This document shows, one piece after another, positions 50,832 through 63,450 of a stretch of DNA of 64,000 nt; position 1 is the stretch's first letter, and each line of letters opens with the position of its first letter. Below the pieces are notes generated by a model that saw only the letters and a program-made list of their open reading frames with translations, did no database searches and was not told the DNA's origin. The DNA comes from Halictus rubicundus (Eukaryota; Arthropoda; Insecta; Hymenoptera; Halictidae). A program made the translations under genes and the position numbers. The stretch is from positions 434,001-498,000 of the forward strand of contig NW_027488628.1 in the NCBI RefSeq assembly GCF_050948215.1. The letters run 5' to 3'.

Positions 50832-52179
50832 ATAGGATAGAGGAAAGGATAGTAAAGTGGATAGGATAGGATGGATAATAGGATAGAGGATAGGATAGAG
50901 GATTGGATAGGATAGAGGATAGGATAGGATAGAGGATAGGATAGGATAGGACAGAGGATAGGATAGGATAGAGGATAGGATAGGATAGAGGATAGGATAG
51001 GATAGAGGAAAGGATAGGATAGAGGATAGGATAGGTAATTGGATAGGATAGAGGATAGGATAAGGTAGAGGATAGTATAGGATAGAGGATAGGTTAGGAT
51101 AAAGGATAGGATAGGATAGAGGATAGAGGATAAAGGATAGGATAGGATAGAGGATGGGGTAGGATAGAGGATAGGATAGGATAGAGGATAGGATAGGATA
51201 GAGGATAGGATAGGATAGAGGATAGCATAGGATAGAGGATAGGATAGGATAGAGAATAGGATAGGATAGAGGCTAGGATAGAGGATAGGATAGGGGATAG
51301 GATAGAGGATAGGATAGAGGATAGGATAGGATAGAGGATAGGATAGGATAGAGGATAGGATAGGATAGAGAATAGGATAGGATAGAGGCTAGGATAGAGG
51401 ATAGGATAGAGGATAGGATAGAGGATAGGATAGAGGATAGGATAGAGGATAGGATAGGATAGAGGATAGGATAGAAGATAGGAGAGAGGATAGAATAGAG
51501 GATAGGATAGAGGATTGGATAGGATAGAGGATAGGATCGGATAGAGGATAGGGTGGGATAGAGGATAGGATAGGATAGAGGATCGGATAGAGGATAGGAT
51601 AGCATTGAGGATAGGATAGGATAGTGGATAGGATAAAGGATAGGATAGAGGATAGGATAGGATAGAGGATAGGATAGGATAGAGGATAGGATAGAGGATA
51701 GGATAGGATAGAGGATAGGATAGGATAGAGGAAAGGATAGAGGATAGGATAGGATAGAGGATAGGATAGAAGATAGGAGAGAGGATAGAATAGAGGATAG
51801 GATAGAGGATTGGATAGGATAGAAGATAGGATAGGATAGAGAATAGGATAGGATAGAGGATAGGATAGGATAGAGGATAGGATATAATAGAGGATAGGAT
51901 AGGATTGAGGATCGGATAGAGGATAGGATAGGATAGAGGATCGGATAGAGGATAGGATAGGATTGAGGATAGGAAGGGATAGATGATAGGATAGAGGATT
52001 GGATAGGATAGAGGATCGGATAGAGGATTGGATAGGATAGAGGATAGGATAGGATAGAGGATAGGATAGAGGATAGGATAGAGGATAGGATAGAGGATAG
52101 GATAGGATAGAGGATAGGATAGAATAGAGGATACGATAGGATAAAGGATAGGATAGGATAGAGGATAGGATAGGATAGA

Positions 52180-52220
52180 GGATACGATATTATGGGCTAT
52201 ATGGCAGGATGGAGGACAGG
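52180..52220 (+). repeat. Diverged ATTATGGGC element 9
   Basis: Lineage base T; 235 bp to GTAATTGG, spaced 1389 bp from element 8. The AGCATTGAGG landmark repeats at +1406, one monomer more. Confidence 0.9.
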
Positions 52221-53300
52221 ATAGGATAGAGGAAAGGATAGTAAAGTGGATAGGATAGGATGGATAATAGGATAGAGGATAGGATAGAGGATTGGATAGG
52301 ATAGAGGATAGGATAGGATAGAGGATAGGATAGGATAGGACAGAGGATAGGATAGGATAGAGGATAGGATAGGATAGAGGATAGGATAGGATAGAGGAAA
52401 GGATAGGATAGAGGATAGGATAGGTAATTGGATAGGATAGAGGATAGGATAAGGTAGAGGATAGTATAGGATAGAGGATAGGTTAGGATAAAGGATAGGA
52501 TAGGATAGAGGATAGAGGATAAAGGATAGGATAGGATAGAGGATGGGGTAGGATAGAGGATAGGATAGGATAGAGGATAGGATAGGATAGAGGATAGGAT
52601 AGGATAGAGGATAGCATAGGATAGAGGATAGGATAGGATAGAGAATAGGATAGGATAGAGGCTAGGATAGAGGATAGGATAGGGGATAGGATAGAGGATA
52701 GGATAGAGGATAGGATAGGATAGAGGATAGGATAGGATAGAGGATAGGATAGGATAGAGGATAGGATAGGATAGAGAATAGGATAGGATAGAGGCTAGGA
52801 TAGAGGATAGGATAGAGGATAGGATAGAGGATAGGATAGAGGATAGGATAGAGGATAGGATAGGATAGAGGATAGGATAGAAGATAGGAGAGAGGATAGA
52901 ATAGAGGATAGGATAGAGGATTGGATAGGATAGAGGATAGGATCGGATAGAGGATAGGGTGGGATAGAGGATAGGATAGGATAGAGGATCGGATAGAGGA
53001 TAGGATAGCATTGAGGATAGGATAGGATAGTGGATAGGATAAAGGATAGGATAGAGGATAGGATAGGATAGAGGATAGGATAGGATAGAGGATAGGATAG
53101 GATAGAGGATAGGATAGGATAGAGGATAGGATAGGATAGAGGATAGGATAGGATAGAGGATAGGATAGGATAGAGGAAAGGATAGAGGATAGGATAGGAT
53201 AGAGGATAGGATAGAAGATAGGAGAGAGGATAGAATAGAGGATAGGATAGAGGATTGGATAGGATAGAAGATAGGATAGGATAGAGAATAGGATAGGATA

Positions 53301-54060
53301 GAGGCTAGGATAGATGATAGGATAGAGGATAGGATAGAGGACAGGATAGAGGATAGGATAGGATAGAGCATAGGATAGGATAGAGGATAGGATAGGATAG
53401 AGAATAGGATAGGATAGAGGCTAGGATAGAGGATAGGATAGAGGATAGGATAGAGGATAGGATAGAGGATAGGATAGGACAGAGGATAGGATAGAAGATA
53501 GGAGAGAGGATAGAATAGAGGATAGGATAGAGGATTGGATAGGATAGAGGATAGGATCGGATAGAGGATAGGGTGGGATAGAGGATAGGATAGGATAGAG
53601 GATCGGATAGAGGATAGGATAGCATTGAGGATAGGATAGGATAGTGGATAGGATAAAGGATAGGATAGAGGATAGGATAGGATAGAGGATAGGATAGGAT
53701 AGAGGATAGGATAGGATAGAGGAAAGGATAGGATAGAGGATAGGATAGAGAATAGGATAGGATAGAGAATAGGATAGGATAGAGGATAGGATAGGATTGA
53801 GGATAGGATAGGATTGAGGATAGGATAGGGTAGAGCATAGGATAGGATAGAGGATAGGATAGAGGATAGGATAGATGATAGGATAGGATAGAGGATTGGA
53901 TAGGATAGAGGATAGAGGATAGGATAGGATACAGGAAGGGATAGGATTGAGTATAGGATTGGATAGAGAATAGGACAGGATAGATGATAGGATAGGATAG
54001 AGGATAGGATAGAGGATAGGATAGAGAATAGGATAGGATAGAGAATAGGAACGGATGGAT
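53301..54060 (+). repeat. 0.76-kb block, first of four copies
   Basis: The block starts at GAGGCTAGGATAGATG and ends at GAACGGATGGATG. It contains a 12-bp run, AGAAGATAGGAGAGAGG, GGTGGG, AGCATTGAGG, two GATTGAGG and GGAAGGGATAGG. Start and end landmarks fall at identical internal distances in copies 1 to 3, so those copies are of equal length. A private change here is GGACAGG near 53340. Confidence 0.88.
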
Positions 54061-54328
54061 GATATTATAGGATAGAGGATAGGATAGGATAGAGGATAGG
54101 ATAGGATAGAGGATAGGATAGGATAGAGGATAGGATATAATAGAGGATAGGATAGGAAAGAGGAGCGGATAGAGGATTGGATAGGATAGAGGATAGGATA
54201 GGATAGAGGATAGGATAGAGGATAGGATAGAGGATAGGATAGAGGATAGGATAGGATAGAGGATAGGATAGAATAGAGGATACGATAGGATAAAGGATAG
54301 GATAGGATAGAGAATAGGATAGGATAGA

Positions 54329-54369
54329 GGATACGATATTATGGGCTATATGGCAGGATGGAGGACAGG
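54329..54369 (+). repeat. Diverged ATTATGGGC element 10
   Basis: Lineage base T; 230 bp to GTAATTGG. It follows the first 0.76-kb block by about 0.28 kb. Confidence 0.9.
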
Positions 54370-56675
54370 ATAGGATAGAGGAAAGGATAGTAAAGTGGAT
54401 AGGATAGGATGGATAATAGGATAGAGGATAGGATAGAGGATTGGATAGGATAGAGGATAGGATAGAGGATAGGATAGGATAGGACAGAGGATAGGATAGG
54501 ATAGAGGATAGGATAGGATAGAGGATAGGATAGGATAGAGGAAAGGATAGGATAGAGGATAGGATAGGTAATTGGATAGGATAGAGGATAGGATAAGGTA
54601 GAGGATAGTATAGGATAGAGGATAGGTTAGGATAAAGGATAGGATAGGATAGAGGATAGAGGATAAAGGATAGGATAGGATAGAGGATGGGGTAGGATAG
54701 AGGATAGGATAGGATAGAGGATAGGATAGGATAGAGGATAGGATAGGATAGAGGATAGCATAGGATAGAGGATAGGATAGGATAGAGAATAGGATAGGAT
54801 AGAGGCTAGGATAGAGGATAGGATAGGGGATAGGATAGAGGATAGGATAGAGGATAGGATAGGATAGAGGATAGGATAGGATAGAGGATAGGATAGGATA
54901 GAGAATAGGATAGGATAGAGGCTAGGATAGAGGATAGGATAGAGGATAGGATAGAGGATAGGATAGAGGATAGGATAGAGGATAGGATAGGATAGAGGAT
55001 AGGATAGAAGATAGGAGAGAGGATAGAATAGAGGATAGGATAGAGGATTGGATAGGATAGAGGATAGGATCGGATAGAGGATAGGGTGGGATAGAGGATA
55101 GGATAGGATAGAGGATCGGATAGAGGATAGGATAGCATTGAGGATAGGATAGGATAGTGGATAGGATAAAGGATAGGATAGAGGATAGGATAGGATAGAG
55201 GATAGGATAGGATAGAGGATAGGATAGGATAGAGGATAGGATAGAGGATAGGATAGGATAGAGGATAGGATAGGATAGAGGAAAGGATAGAGGATAGGAT
55301 AGGATAGAGGATAGGATAGAAGATAGGAGAGAGGATAGAATAGAGGATAGGATAGAGGATTGGATAGGATAGAAGATAGGATAGGATAGAGAATAGGATA
55401 GGATAGAGGATAGGATAGGATAGAGGATAGCATATAATAGAGGATAGGATAGGATTGAGGATCGGATAGAGGATAGGATAGAGGATTGGATAGGATAGAA
55501 GATAGGATAGGATAGAGAATAGGATAGGATAGAGGATAGGATAGGATAGAGGATAGCATATAATAGAGGATAGGATAGGATTGAGGATCGGATAGAGGAT
55601 AGGATAGGATAGAGGATCGGATAGAGGATAGGATAGGATTGAGGATAGGAAGGGATAGATGATAGGATAGAGGATTGGATAGGATAGAGGATCGGATAGA
55701 GGATAGGATAGGATAGAGGATAGGATAGGATAGAGAATAGGATAGGATAGAGGCTAGGATAGAGGATAGGATAGAGGATAGGATAGAGGATAGGATAGAG
55801 GATAGGATAGAGGATAGGATAGGATAGAGGATAGGATAGAAGATAGGAGAGAGGATAGAATAGAGGATAGGATAGAGGATTGGATAGGATAGAGGATAGG
55901 ATCGGATAGAGGATAGGGTGGGATAGAGGATAGGATAGGATAGAGGATCGGATAGAGGATAGGATAGCATTGAGGATAGGATAGGATAGTGGATAGGATA
56001 AAGGATAGGATAGAGGATAGGATAGGATAGAGGATAGGATAGGATAGAGGATAGGATAGGATAGAGGATAGGATAGGATAGAGGATAGGATAGAGGATAG
56101 GATAGGATAGAGGATAGGATAGGATAGAGGAAAGGATAGAGGATAGGATAGGATAGAGGATAGGATAGAAGATAGGAGAGAGGATAGAATAGAGGATAGG
56201 ATAGAGGATTGGATAGGATAGAAGATAGGATAGGATAGAGAATAGGATAGGATAGAGGATAGGATAGGATAGAGGATAGCATATAATAGAGGATAGGATA
56301 GGATTGAGGATCGGATAGAGGATAGGATAGGATAGAGGATCGGATAGAGGATAGGATAGGATTGAGGATAGGAAGGGATAGATGATAGGATAGAGGATTG
56401 GATAGGATAGAGGATCGGATAGAGGATAGGATAGGATAGAGGATAGGATAGGATAGAGGATAGGATAGGATAGAGGATAGGATATAATAGAGGATAGGAT
56501 AGGAAAGAGGAGCGGATAGAGGATTGGATAGGATAGAGGATAGGATAGGATAGAGGATAGGATAGAGGATAGGATAGAGGATAGGATAGAGGATAGGATA
56601 TGATAGAGGATAGGATAGAATAGAGGATACGATAGGATAAAGGATAGGATAGGATAGAGGATAGGATAGGATAGA

Positions 56676-56716
56676 GGATACGATATTATGGGCTATATGG
56701 CAGGATGGAGGACAGG
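56676..56716 (+). repeat. Diverged ATTATGGGC element 11
   Basis: Lineage base T; 235 bp to GTAATTGG. Upstream ATATGATAGAGG is shared only with element 12. Confidence 0.9.
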
Positions 56717-58045
56717 ATAGGATAGAGGAAAGGATAGTAAAGTGGATAGGATAGGATGGATAATAGGATAGAGGATAGGATAGAGGATTGGATAGGATAG
56801 AGGATAGGATAGGATAGAGGATAGGATAGGATAGGACAGAGGATAGGATAGGATAGAGGATAGGATAGGATAGAGGATAGGATAGGATAGAGGAAAGGAT
56901 AGGATAGAGGATAGGATAGGTAATTGGATAGGATAGAGGATAGGATAAGGTAGAGGATAGTATAGGATAGAGGATAGGTTAGGATAAAGGATAGGATAGG
57001 ATAGAGGATAGAGGATAAAGGATAGGATAGGATAGAGGATGGGGTAGGATAGAGGATAGGGTAGGATAGAGGATAGGATAGGATAGAGGATAGGATAGGA
57101 TAGAGGATAGCATAGGATAGAGGATAGGATAGGATAGAGAATAGGATAGGATAGAGGCTAGGATAGAGGATAGGATAGAGGATAGGATAGAGGATAGGAT
57201 AGAGGATAGGATAGAGGATAGGATAGGATAGAGGATAGGATAGAAGATAGGAGAGAGGATAGAATAGAGGATAGGATAGAGGATTGGATAGGATAGAGGA
57301 TAGGATCGGATAGAGGATAGGGTGGGATAGAGGATAGGATAGGATAGAGGATCGGATAGAGGATAGGATAGCATTGAGGATAGGATAGGATAGTGGATAG
57401 GATAAAGGATAGGATAGAGGATAGGATAGGATAGAGGATAGGATAGGATAGAGGATAGGATAGAGGATAGGATAGGATAGAGGATAGGATAGGATAGAGG
57501 AAAGGATAGAGGATAGGATAGGATAGAGGATAGGATAGAAGATAGGAGAGAGGATAGAATAGAGGATAGGATAGAGGATTGGATAGGATAGAAGATAGGA
57601 TAGGATAGAGAATAGGATAGGATAGAGGATAGGATAGGATAGAGGATAGCATATAATAGAGGATAGGATAGGATTGAGGATCGGATAGAGGATAGGATAG
57701 GATAGAGGATCGGATAGAGGATAGGATAGGATTGAGGATAGGAAGGGATAGATGATAGGATAGAGGATTGGATAGGATAGAGGATCGGATAGAGGATAGG
57801 ATAGGATAGAGGATAGGATAGGATAGAGGATAGGATAGGATAGAGGATAGGATATAATAGAGGATAGGATAGGAAAGAGGAGCGGATAGAGGATTGGATA
57901 GGATAGAGGATAGGATAGGATAGAGGATAGGATAGAGGATAGGATAGAGGATAGGATAGAGGATAGGATATGATAGAGGATAGGATAGAATAGAGGATAC
58001 GATAGGATAAAGGATAGGATAGGATAGAGGATAGGATAGGATAGA

Positions 58046-58086
58046 GGATACGATATTATGGGCTATATGGCAGGATGGAGGACAGG
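58046..58086 (+). repeat. Diverged ATTATGGGC element 12
   Basis: Lineage base T; 235 bp to GTAATTGG, exactly 1370 bp from element 11 in the 1.4-kb tandem pair. Confidence 0.9.
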
Positions 58087-59115
58087 ATAGGATAGAGGAA
58101 AGGATAGTAAAGTGGATAGGATAGGATGGATAATAGGATAGAGGATAGGATAGAGGATTGGATAGGATAGAGGATAGGATAGGATAGAGGATAGGATAGG
58201 ATAGGACAGAGGATAGGATAGGATAGAGGATAGGATAGGATAGAGGATAGGATAGGATAGAGGAAAGGATAGGATAGAGGATAGGATAGGTAATTGGATA
58301 GGATAGAGGATAGGATAAGGTAGAGGATAGTATAGGATAGAGGATAGGTTAGGATAAAGGATAGGATAGGATAGAGGATAGAGGATAAAGGATAGGATAG
58401 GATAGAGGATGGGGTAGGATAGAGGATAGGGTAGGATAGAGGATAGGATAGGATAGAGGATAGGATAGGATAGAGGATAGCATAGGATAGAGGATAGGAT
58501 AGGATAGAGAATAGGATAGGATAGAGGCTAGGATAGAGGATAGGATAGGGGATAGGATAGAGGATAGGATAGAGGATAGGATAGGATAGAGGATAGGATA
58601 GGATAGAGGATAGGATAGGATAGAGAATACGATAGGATAGAGGCTAGGATAGAGGATAGGATAGAGGATAGGATAGAGGATAGGATAGAGGATAGGATAG
58701 AGGATAGGATAGGATAGAGGATAGGATAGAAGATAGGAGAGAGGATAGAATAGAGGATAGGATAGAGGATTGGATAGGATAGAGGATAGGATCGGATAGA
58801 GGATAGGGTGGGATAGAGGATAGGATAGGATAGAGGATCGGATAGAGGATAGGATAGCATTGAGGATAGGATAGGATAGTGGATAGGATAAAGGATAGGA
58901 TAGAGGATAGGATAGGATAGAGGATAGGATAGGATAGAGGATAGGATAGGATAGAGGATAGGATAGGATAGAGGATAGGATAGGATAGAGGAAAGGATAG
59001 AGGATAGGATAGGATAGAGGATAGGATAGAAGATAGGAGAGAGGATAGAATAGAGGATAGGATAGAGGATTGGATAGGATAGAAGATAGGATAGGATAGA
59101 GAATAGGATAGGATA

Positions 59116-59875
59116 GAGGCTAGGATAGATGATAGGATAGAGGATAGGATAGAGGATAGGATAGAGGATAGGATAGGATAGAGCATAGGATAGGATAGAG
59201 GATAGGATAGGATAGAGAATAGGATAGGATAGAGGCTAGGATAGAGGATAGGATAGAGGATAGGATAGAGGATAGGATAGAGGATAGGATAGGACAGAGG
59301 ATAGGATAGAAGATAGGAGAGAGGATAGAATAGAGGATAGGATAGAGGATTGGATAGGATAGAGGATAGGATCGGATAGAGGATAGGGTGGGATAGAGGA
59401 TAGGATAGGATAGAGGATCGGATAGAGGATAGGATAGCATTGAGGATAGGATAGGATAGTGGATAGGATAAAGGATAGGATAGAGGATAGGATAGGATAG
59501 AGGATAGGATAGGATAGAGGATAGGATAGGATAGAGGAAAGGATAGGATAGAGGATAGGATAGAGAATAGGATAGGATAGAGAATAGGATAGGATAGAGG
59601 ATAGGATAGGATTGAGGATAGGATAGGATTGAGGATAGGATAGGGTAGAGCATAGGATAGGATAGAGGATAGGATAGAGGATAGGATAGATGATAGGATA
59701 GGATAGAGGATTGGATAGGATAGAGGATAGAGGATAGGATAGGATACAGGAAGGGATAGGATTGAGTATAGGATTGGATAGAGGATAGGACAGGATAGAT
59801 GATAGGATAGGATAGAGGATAGGATAGAGGATAGGATAGAGAATAGGATAGGATAGAGAATAGGAACGGATGGAT
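59116..59875 (+). repeat. 0.76-kb block, second of four copies
   Basis: This copy lies 5815 bp from the first by both its start and its GAACGG end. Downstream it continues into GATATGATAGAGTATACG, unlike copies 1 and 3. Confidence 0.88.
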
Positions 59876-60635
59876 GATATTATAGGATAGAGGATAGGAT
59901 ATGATAGAGTATACGATATTATAGAGGATAGGATAGGATAGAGGATAGAATAGGTGATTGGATAGGATAGTGGATAGGATAGGTTCGAGGAATGGATAGG
60001 ATAGAGAATAGGATAGGATAGATGATAGGATAGAGGAAAGGATAGGATAGAGGAAAGGTTAGAGGATAGGATAGGATAGGGGATACGACAGATGATAGGA
60101 TAGGATTGAGAATAGGATAGGATAGAGGATAGGATAGGATAGAGGATACGATAGAGTATTGTATAGAGGATAGGATAGGATAGAGAATAGGATAGGATAG
60201 AGGATAGGATAGGATAGAGGATAGGATTGGATAGAGGATAGAATAGAGGATAGGATAGGATAGAGGATCGGATAGAGGATATGATAGGATAGAGGATAGG
60301 ATAGGATAGAGGATTGGATAAGGTAGAGGATAGTATAGGATAGAGGATAGGATAGGATAGAGGATATAATAGGATTGAGGAAAGGATAGGATAGAGGATA
60401 GGATAGGATCGAGGATAGGATAGGATAGAGGATAGGATAGAGGATAGGATAGGATAGAGGATAGGATAGGATAGAGGATAGGATAGGATAGAGGATAGGA
60501 TAGGATAGAGGAAAGGATAGAGGATAGGATAGGATAGAGGATAGGATAGAAGATAGGAGAGAGGATAGAATAGAGGATAGGATAGAGGATTGGATAGGAT
60601 AGAAGATAGGATAGGATAGAGAATAGGATAGGATA

Positions 60636-61395
60636 GAGGCTAGGATAGATGATAGGATAGAGGATAGGATAGATGATAGGATAGAGGATAGGATAGGATA
60701 GAGCATAGGATAGGATAGAGGATAGGATAGGATAGAGAATAGGATAGGATAGAGGCTAGGATAGAGGATAGGATAGAGGATAGGATAGAGGATAGGATAG
60801 AGGATAGGATAGGACAGAGGATAGGATAGAAGATAGGAGAGAGGATAGAATAGAGGATAGGATAGAGGATTGGATAGGATAGAGGATAGGATCGGATAGA
60901 GGATAGGGTGGGATAGAGGATAGGATAGGATAGAGGATCGGATAGAGGATAGGATAGCATTGAGGATAGGATAGGATAGTGGATAGGATAAAGGATAGGA
61001 TAGAGGATAGGATAGGATAGAGGATAGGATAGGATAGAGGATAGGATAGGATAGAGGAAAGGATAGGATAGAGGATAGGATAGAGAATAGGATAGGATAG
61101 AGAATAGGATAGGATAGAGGATAGGATAGGATTGAGGATAGGATAGGATTGAGGATAGGATAGGGTAGAGCATAGGATAGGATAGAGGATAGGATAGAGG
61201 ATAGGATAGATGATAGGATAGGATAGAGGATTGGATAGGATAGAGGATAGAGGATAGGATAGGATACAGGAAGGGATAGGATTGAGTATAGGATTGGATA
61301 GAGGATAGGACAGGATAGATGATAGGATAGGATAGAGGATAGGATAGAGGATAGGATAGAGAATAGGATAGGATAGAGAATAGGAACGGATGGAT
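60636..61395 (+). repeat. 0.76-kb block, third of four copies
   Basis: This copy lies 1520 bp from the second copy, and similarity to it extends upstream to about 60430. Its downstream flank matches that of copy 1, and the next ATTATGGGC element follows at the same distance plus one 17-bp monomer (7335 against 7352). A private extra GATGATAGG is near 60672. Confidence 0.88.
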
Positions 61396-61680
61396 GATAT
61401 TATAGGATAGAGGATAGGATAGGATAGAGGATAGGATAGGATAGAGGATAGGATAGGATAGAGGATAGGATAGGATAGAGGATAGGATATAATAGAGGAT
61501 AGGATAGGAAAGAGGAGCGGATAGAGGATTGGATAGGATAGAGGATAGGATAGGATAGAGGATAGGATAGAGGATAGGATAGAGGATAGGATAGAGGATA
61601 GGATAGGATAGAGGATAGGATAGAATAGAGGATACGATAGGATAAAGGATAGGATAGGATAGAGGATAGGATAGGATAGA

Positions 61681-61721
61681 GGATACGATATTATGGGCTA
61701 TATGGCAGGATGGAGGACAGG
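61681..61721 (+). repeat. Diverged ATTATGGGC element 13
   Basis: Lineage base T; 230 bp to GTAATTGG. It follows the third 0.76-kb block as element 10 follows the first. It is the last element in the window, although one more GTAATTGG (63589) follows without it. Confidence 0.9.
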
Positions 61722-62740
61722 ATAGGATAGAGGAAAGGATAGTAAAGTGGATAGGATAGGATGGATAATAGGATAGAGGATAGGATAGAGGATTGGATAG
61801 GATAGAGGATAGGATAGAGGATAGGATAGGATAGGACAGAGGATAGGATAGGATAGAGGATAGGATAGGATAGAGGATAGGATAGGATAGAGGAAAGGAT
61901 AGGATAGAGGATAGGATAGGTAATTGGATAGGATAGAGGATAGGATAAGGTAGAGGATAGTATAGGATAGAGGATAGGTTAGGATAAAGGATAGGATAGG
62001 ATAGAGGATAGAGGATAAAGGATAGGATAGGATAGAGGATGGGGTAGGATAGAGGATAGGATAGGATAGAGGATAGGATAGGATAGAGGATAGGATAGGA
62101 TAGAGGATAGCATAGGATAGAGGATAGGATAGGATAGAGAATAGGATAGGATAGAGGCTAGGATAGAGGATAGGATAGGGGATAGGATAGAGGATAGGAT
62201 AGAGGATAGGATAGGATAGAGGATAGGATAGGATAGAGGATAGGATAGGATAGAGAATAGGATAGGATAGAGGCTAGGATAGAGGATAGGATAGAGGATA
62301 GGATAGAGGATAGGATAGAGGATAGGATAGAGGATAGGATAGGATAGAGGATAGGATAGAAGATAGGAGAGAGGATAGAATAGAGGATAGGATAGAGGAT
62401 TGGATAGGATAGAGGATAGGATCGGATAGAGGATAGGGTGGGATAGAGGATAGGATAGGATAGAGGATCGGATAGAGGATAGGATAGCATTGAGGATAGG
62501 ATAGGATAGTGGATAGGATAAAGGATAGGATAGAGGATAGGATAGGATAGAGGATAGGATAGGATAGAGGATAGGATAGAGGATAGGATAGGATAGAGGA
62601 TAGGATAGGATAGAGGAAAGGATAGAGGATAGGATAGGATAGAGGATAGGATAGAAGATAGGAGAGAGGATAGAATAGAGGATAGGATAGAGGATTGGAT
62701 AGGATAGAAGATAGGATAGGATAGAGAATAGGATAGGATA

Positions 62741-63450
62741 GAGGCTAGGATAGATGATAGGATAGAGGATAGGATAGAGGATAGGATAGAGAATAGGATA
62801 GGATAGAGCATAGGATAGGATAGAGGATAGGATAGGATAGAGAATAGGATAGGATAGAGGCTAGGATAGAGGATAGGATAGAGGATAGGATAGAGGATAG
62901 GATAGAGGATAGGATAGGACAGAGGATAGGATAGAAGATAGGAGAGAGGATAGAATAGAGGATAGGATAGAGGATTGGATAGGATAGAGGATAGGATCGG
63001 ATAGAGGATAGGGTGGGATAGAGGATAGGATAGGATAGAGGATCGGATAGAGGATAGGATAGCATTGAGGATAGGATAGGATAGTGGATAGGATAAAGGA
63101 TAGGATAGAGGATAGGATAGGATAGAGGATAGGATAGGATAGAGGATAGGATAGGATAGAGGAAAGGATAGGATAGAGGATAGGATAGAGAATAGGATAG
63201 GATAGAGAATAGGATAGGATAGAGGATAGGATAGGATTGAGGATAGGATAGGATTGAGGATAGGATAGGGTAGAGCATAGGATAGGATAGAGGATAGGAT
63301 AGAGGATAGGATAGATGATAGGATAGGATAGAGGATTGGATAGGATAGAGGATAGAGGATAGGATAGGATACAGGAAGGGATAGGATTGAGTATAGGATT
63401 GGATAGAGGATAGGACAGGATAGATGATAGGATAGGATAGAGGATAGGAT
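62741..63450 (+). repeat. 0.76-kb block, fourth copy, truncated
   Basis: This copy lies 2105 bp from the third copy. It loses its end near 63450, before the GAACGG landmark, and joins GAGGATTGGATAGG sequence that resembles the stretch from about 61790 onward. It thus lacks the ATTATGGGC element that would normally come before the next GTAATTGG (63589). Confidence 0.86.

Larger units (their letters stand above)
55704..58547 (+). repeat. Two tandem copies of a 1.4-kb higher-order unit
   Basis: Sequence from 55704 to 57177 matches 57108 to 58547. The offset is 1404 bp at first and 1370 bp after a two-monomer (34-bp) difference near 56020-56080. The match includes CATATAATAGAGG, GGAAGGGATAGATG, GGAGCGG, the ATTATGGGC element and GTAATTGG, and I found no base difference in the parts compared. 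It ends where one copy reads TAGAGG and the other TAGGGG. Confidence 0.88.

Noticed and set aside
33012..61721. CRISPR array (short repeated elements with spacers)
   Set aside because: The ATTATGGGC elements are 0.66-7.3 kb apart and the sequence between them is the same satellite, not unique spacers. No associated genes exist.
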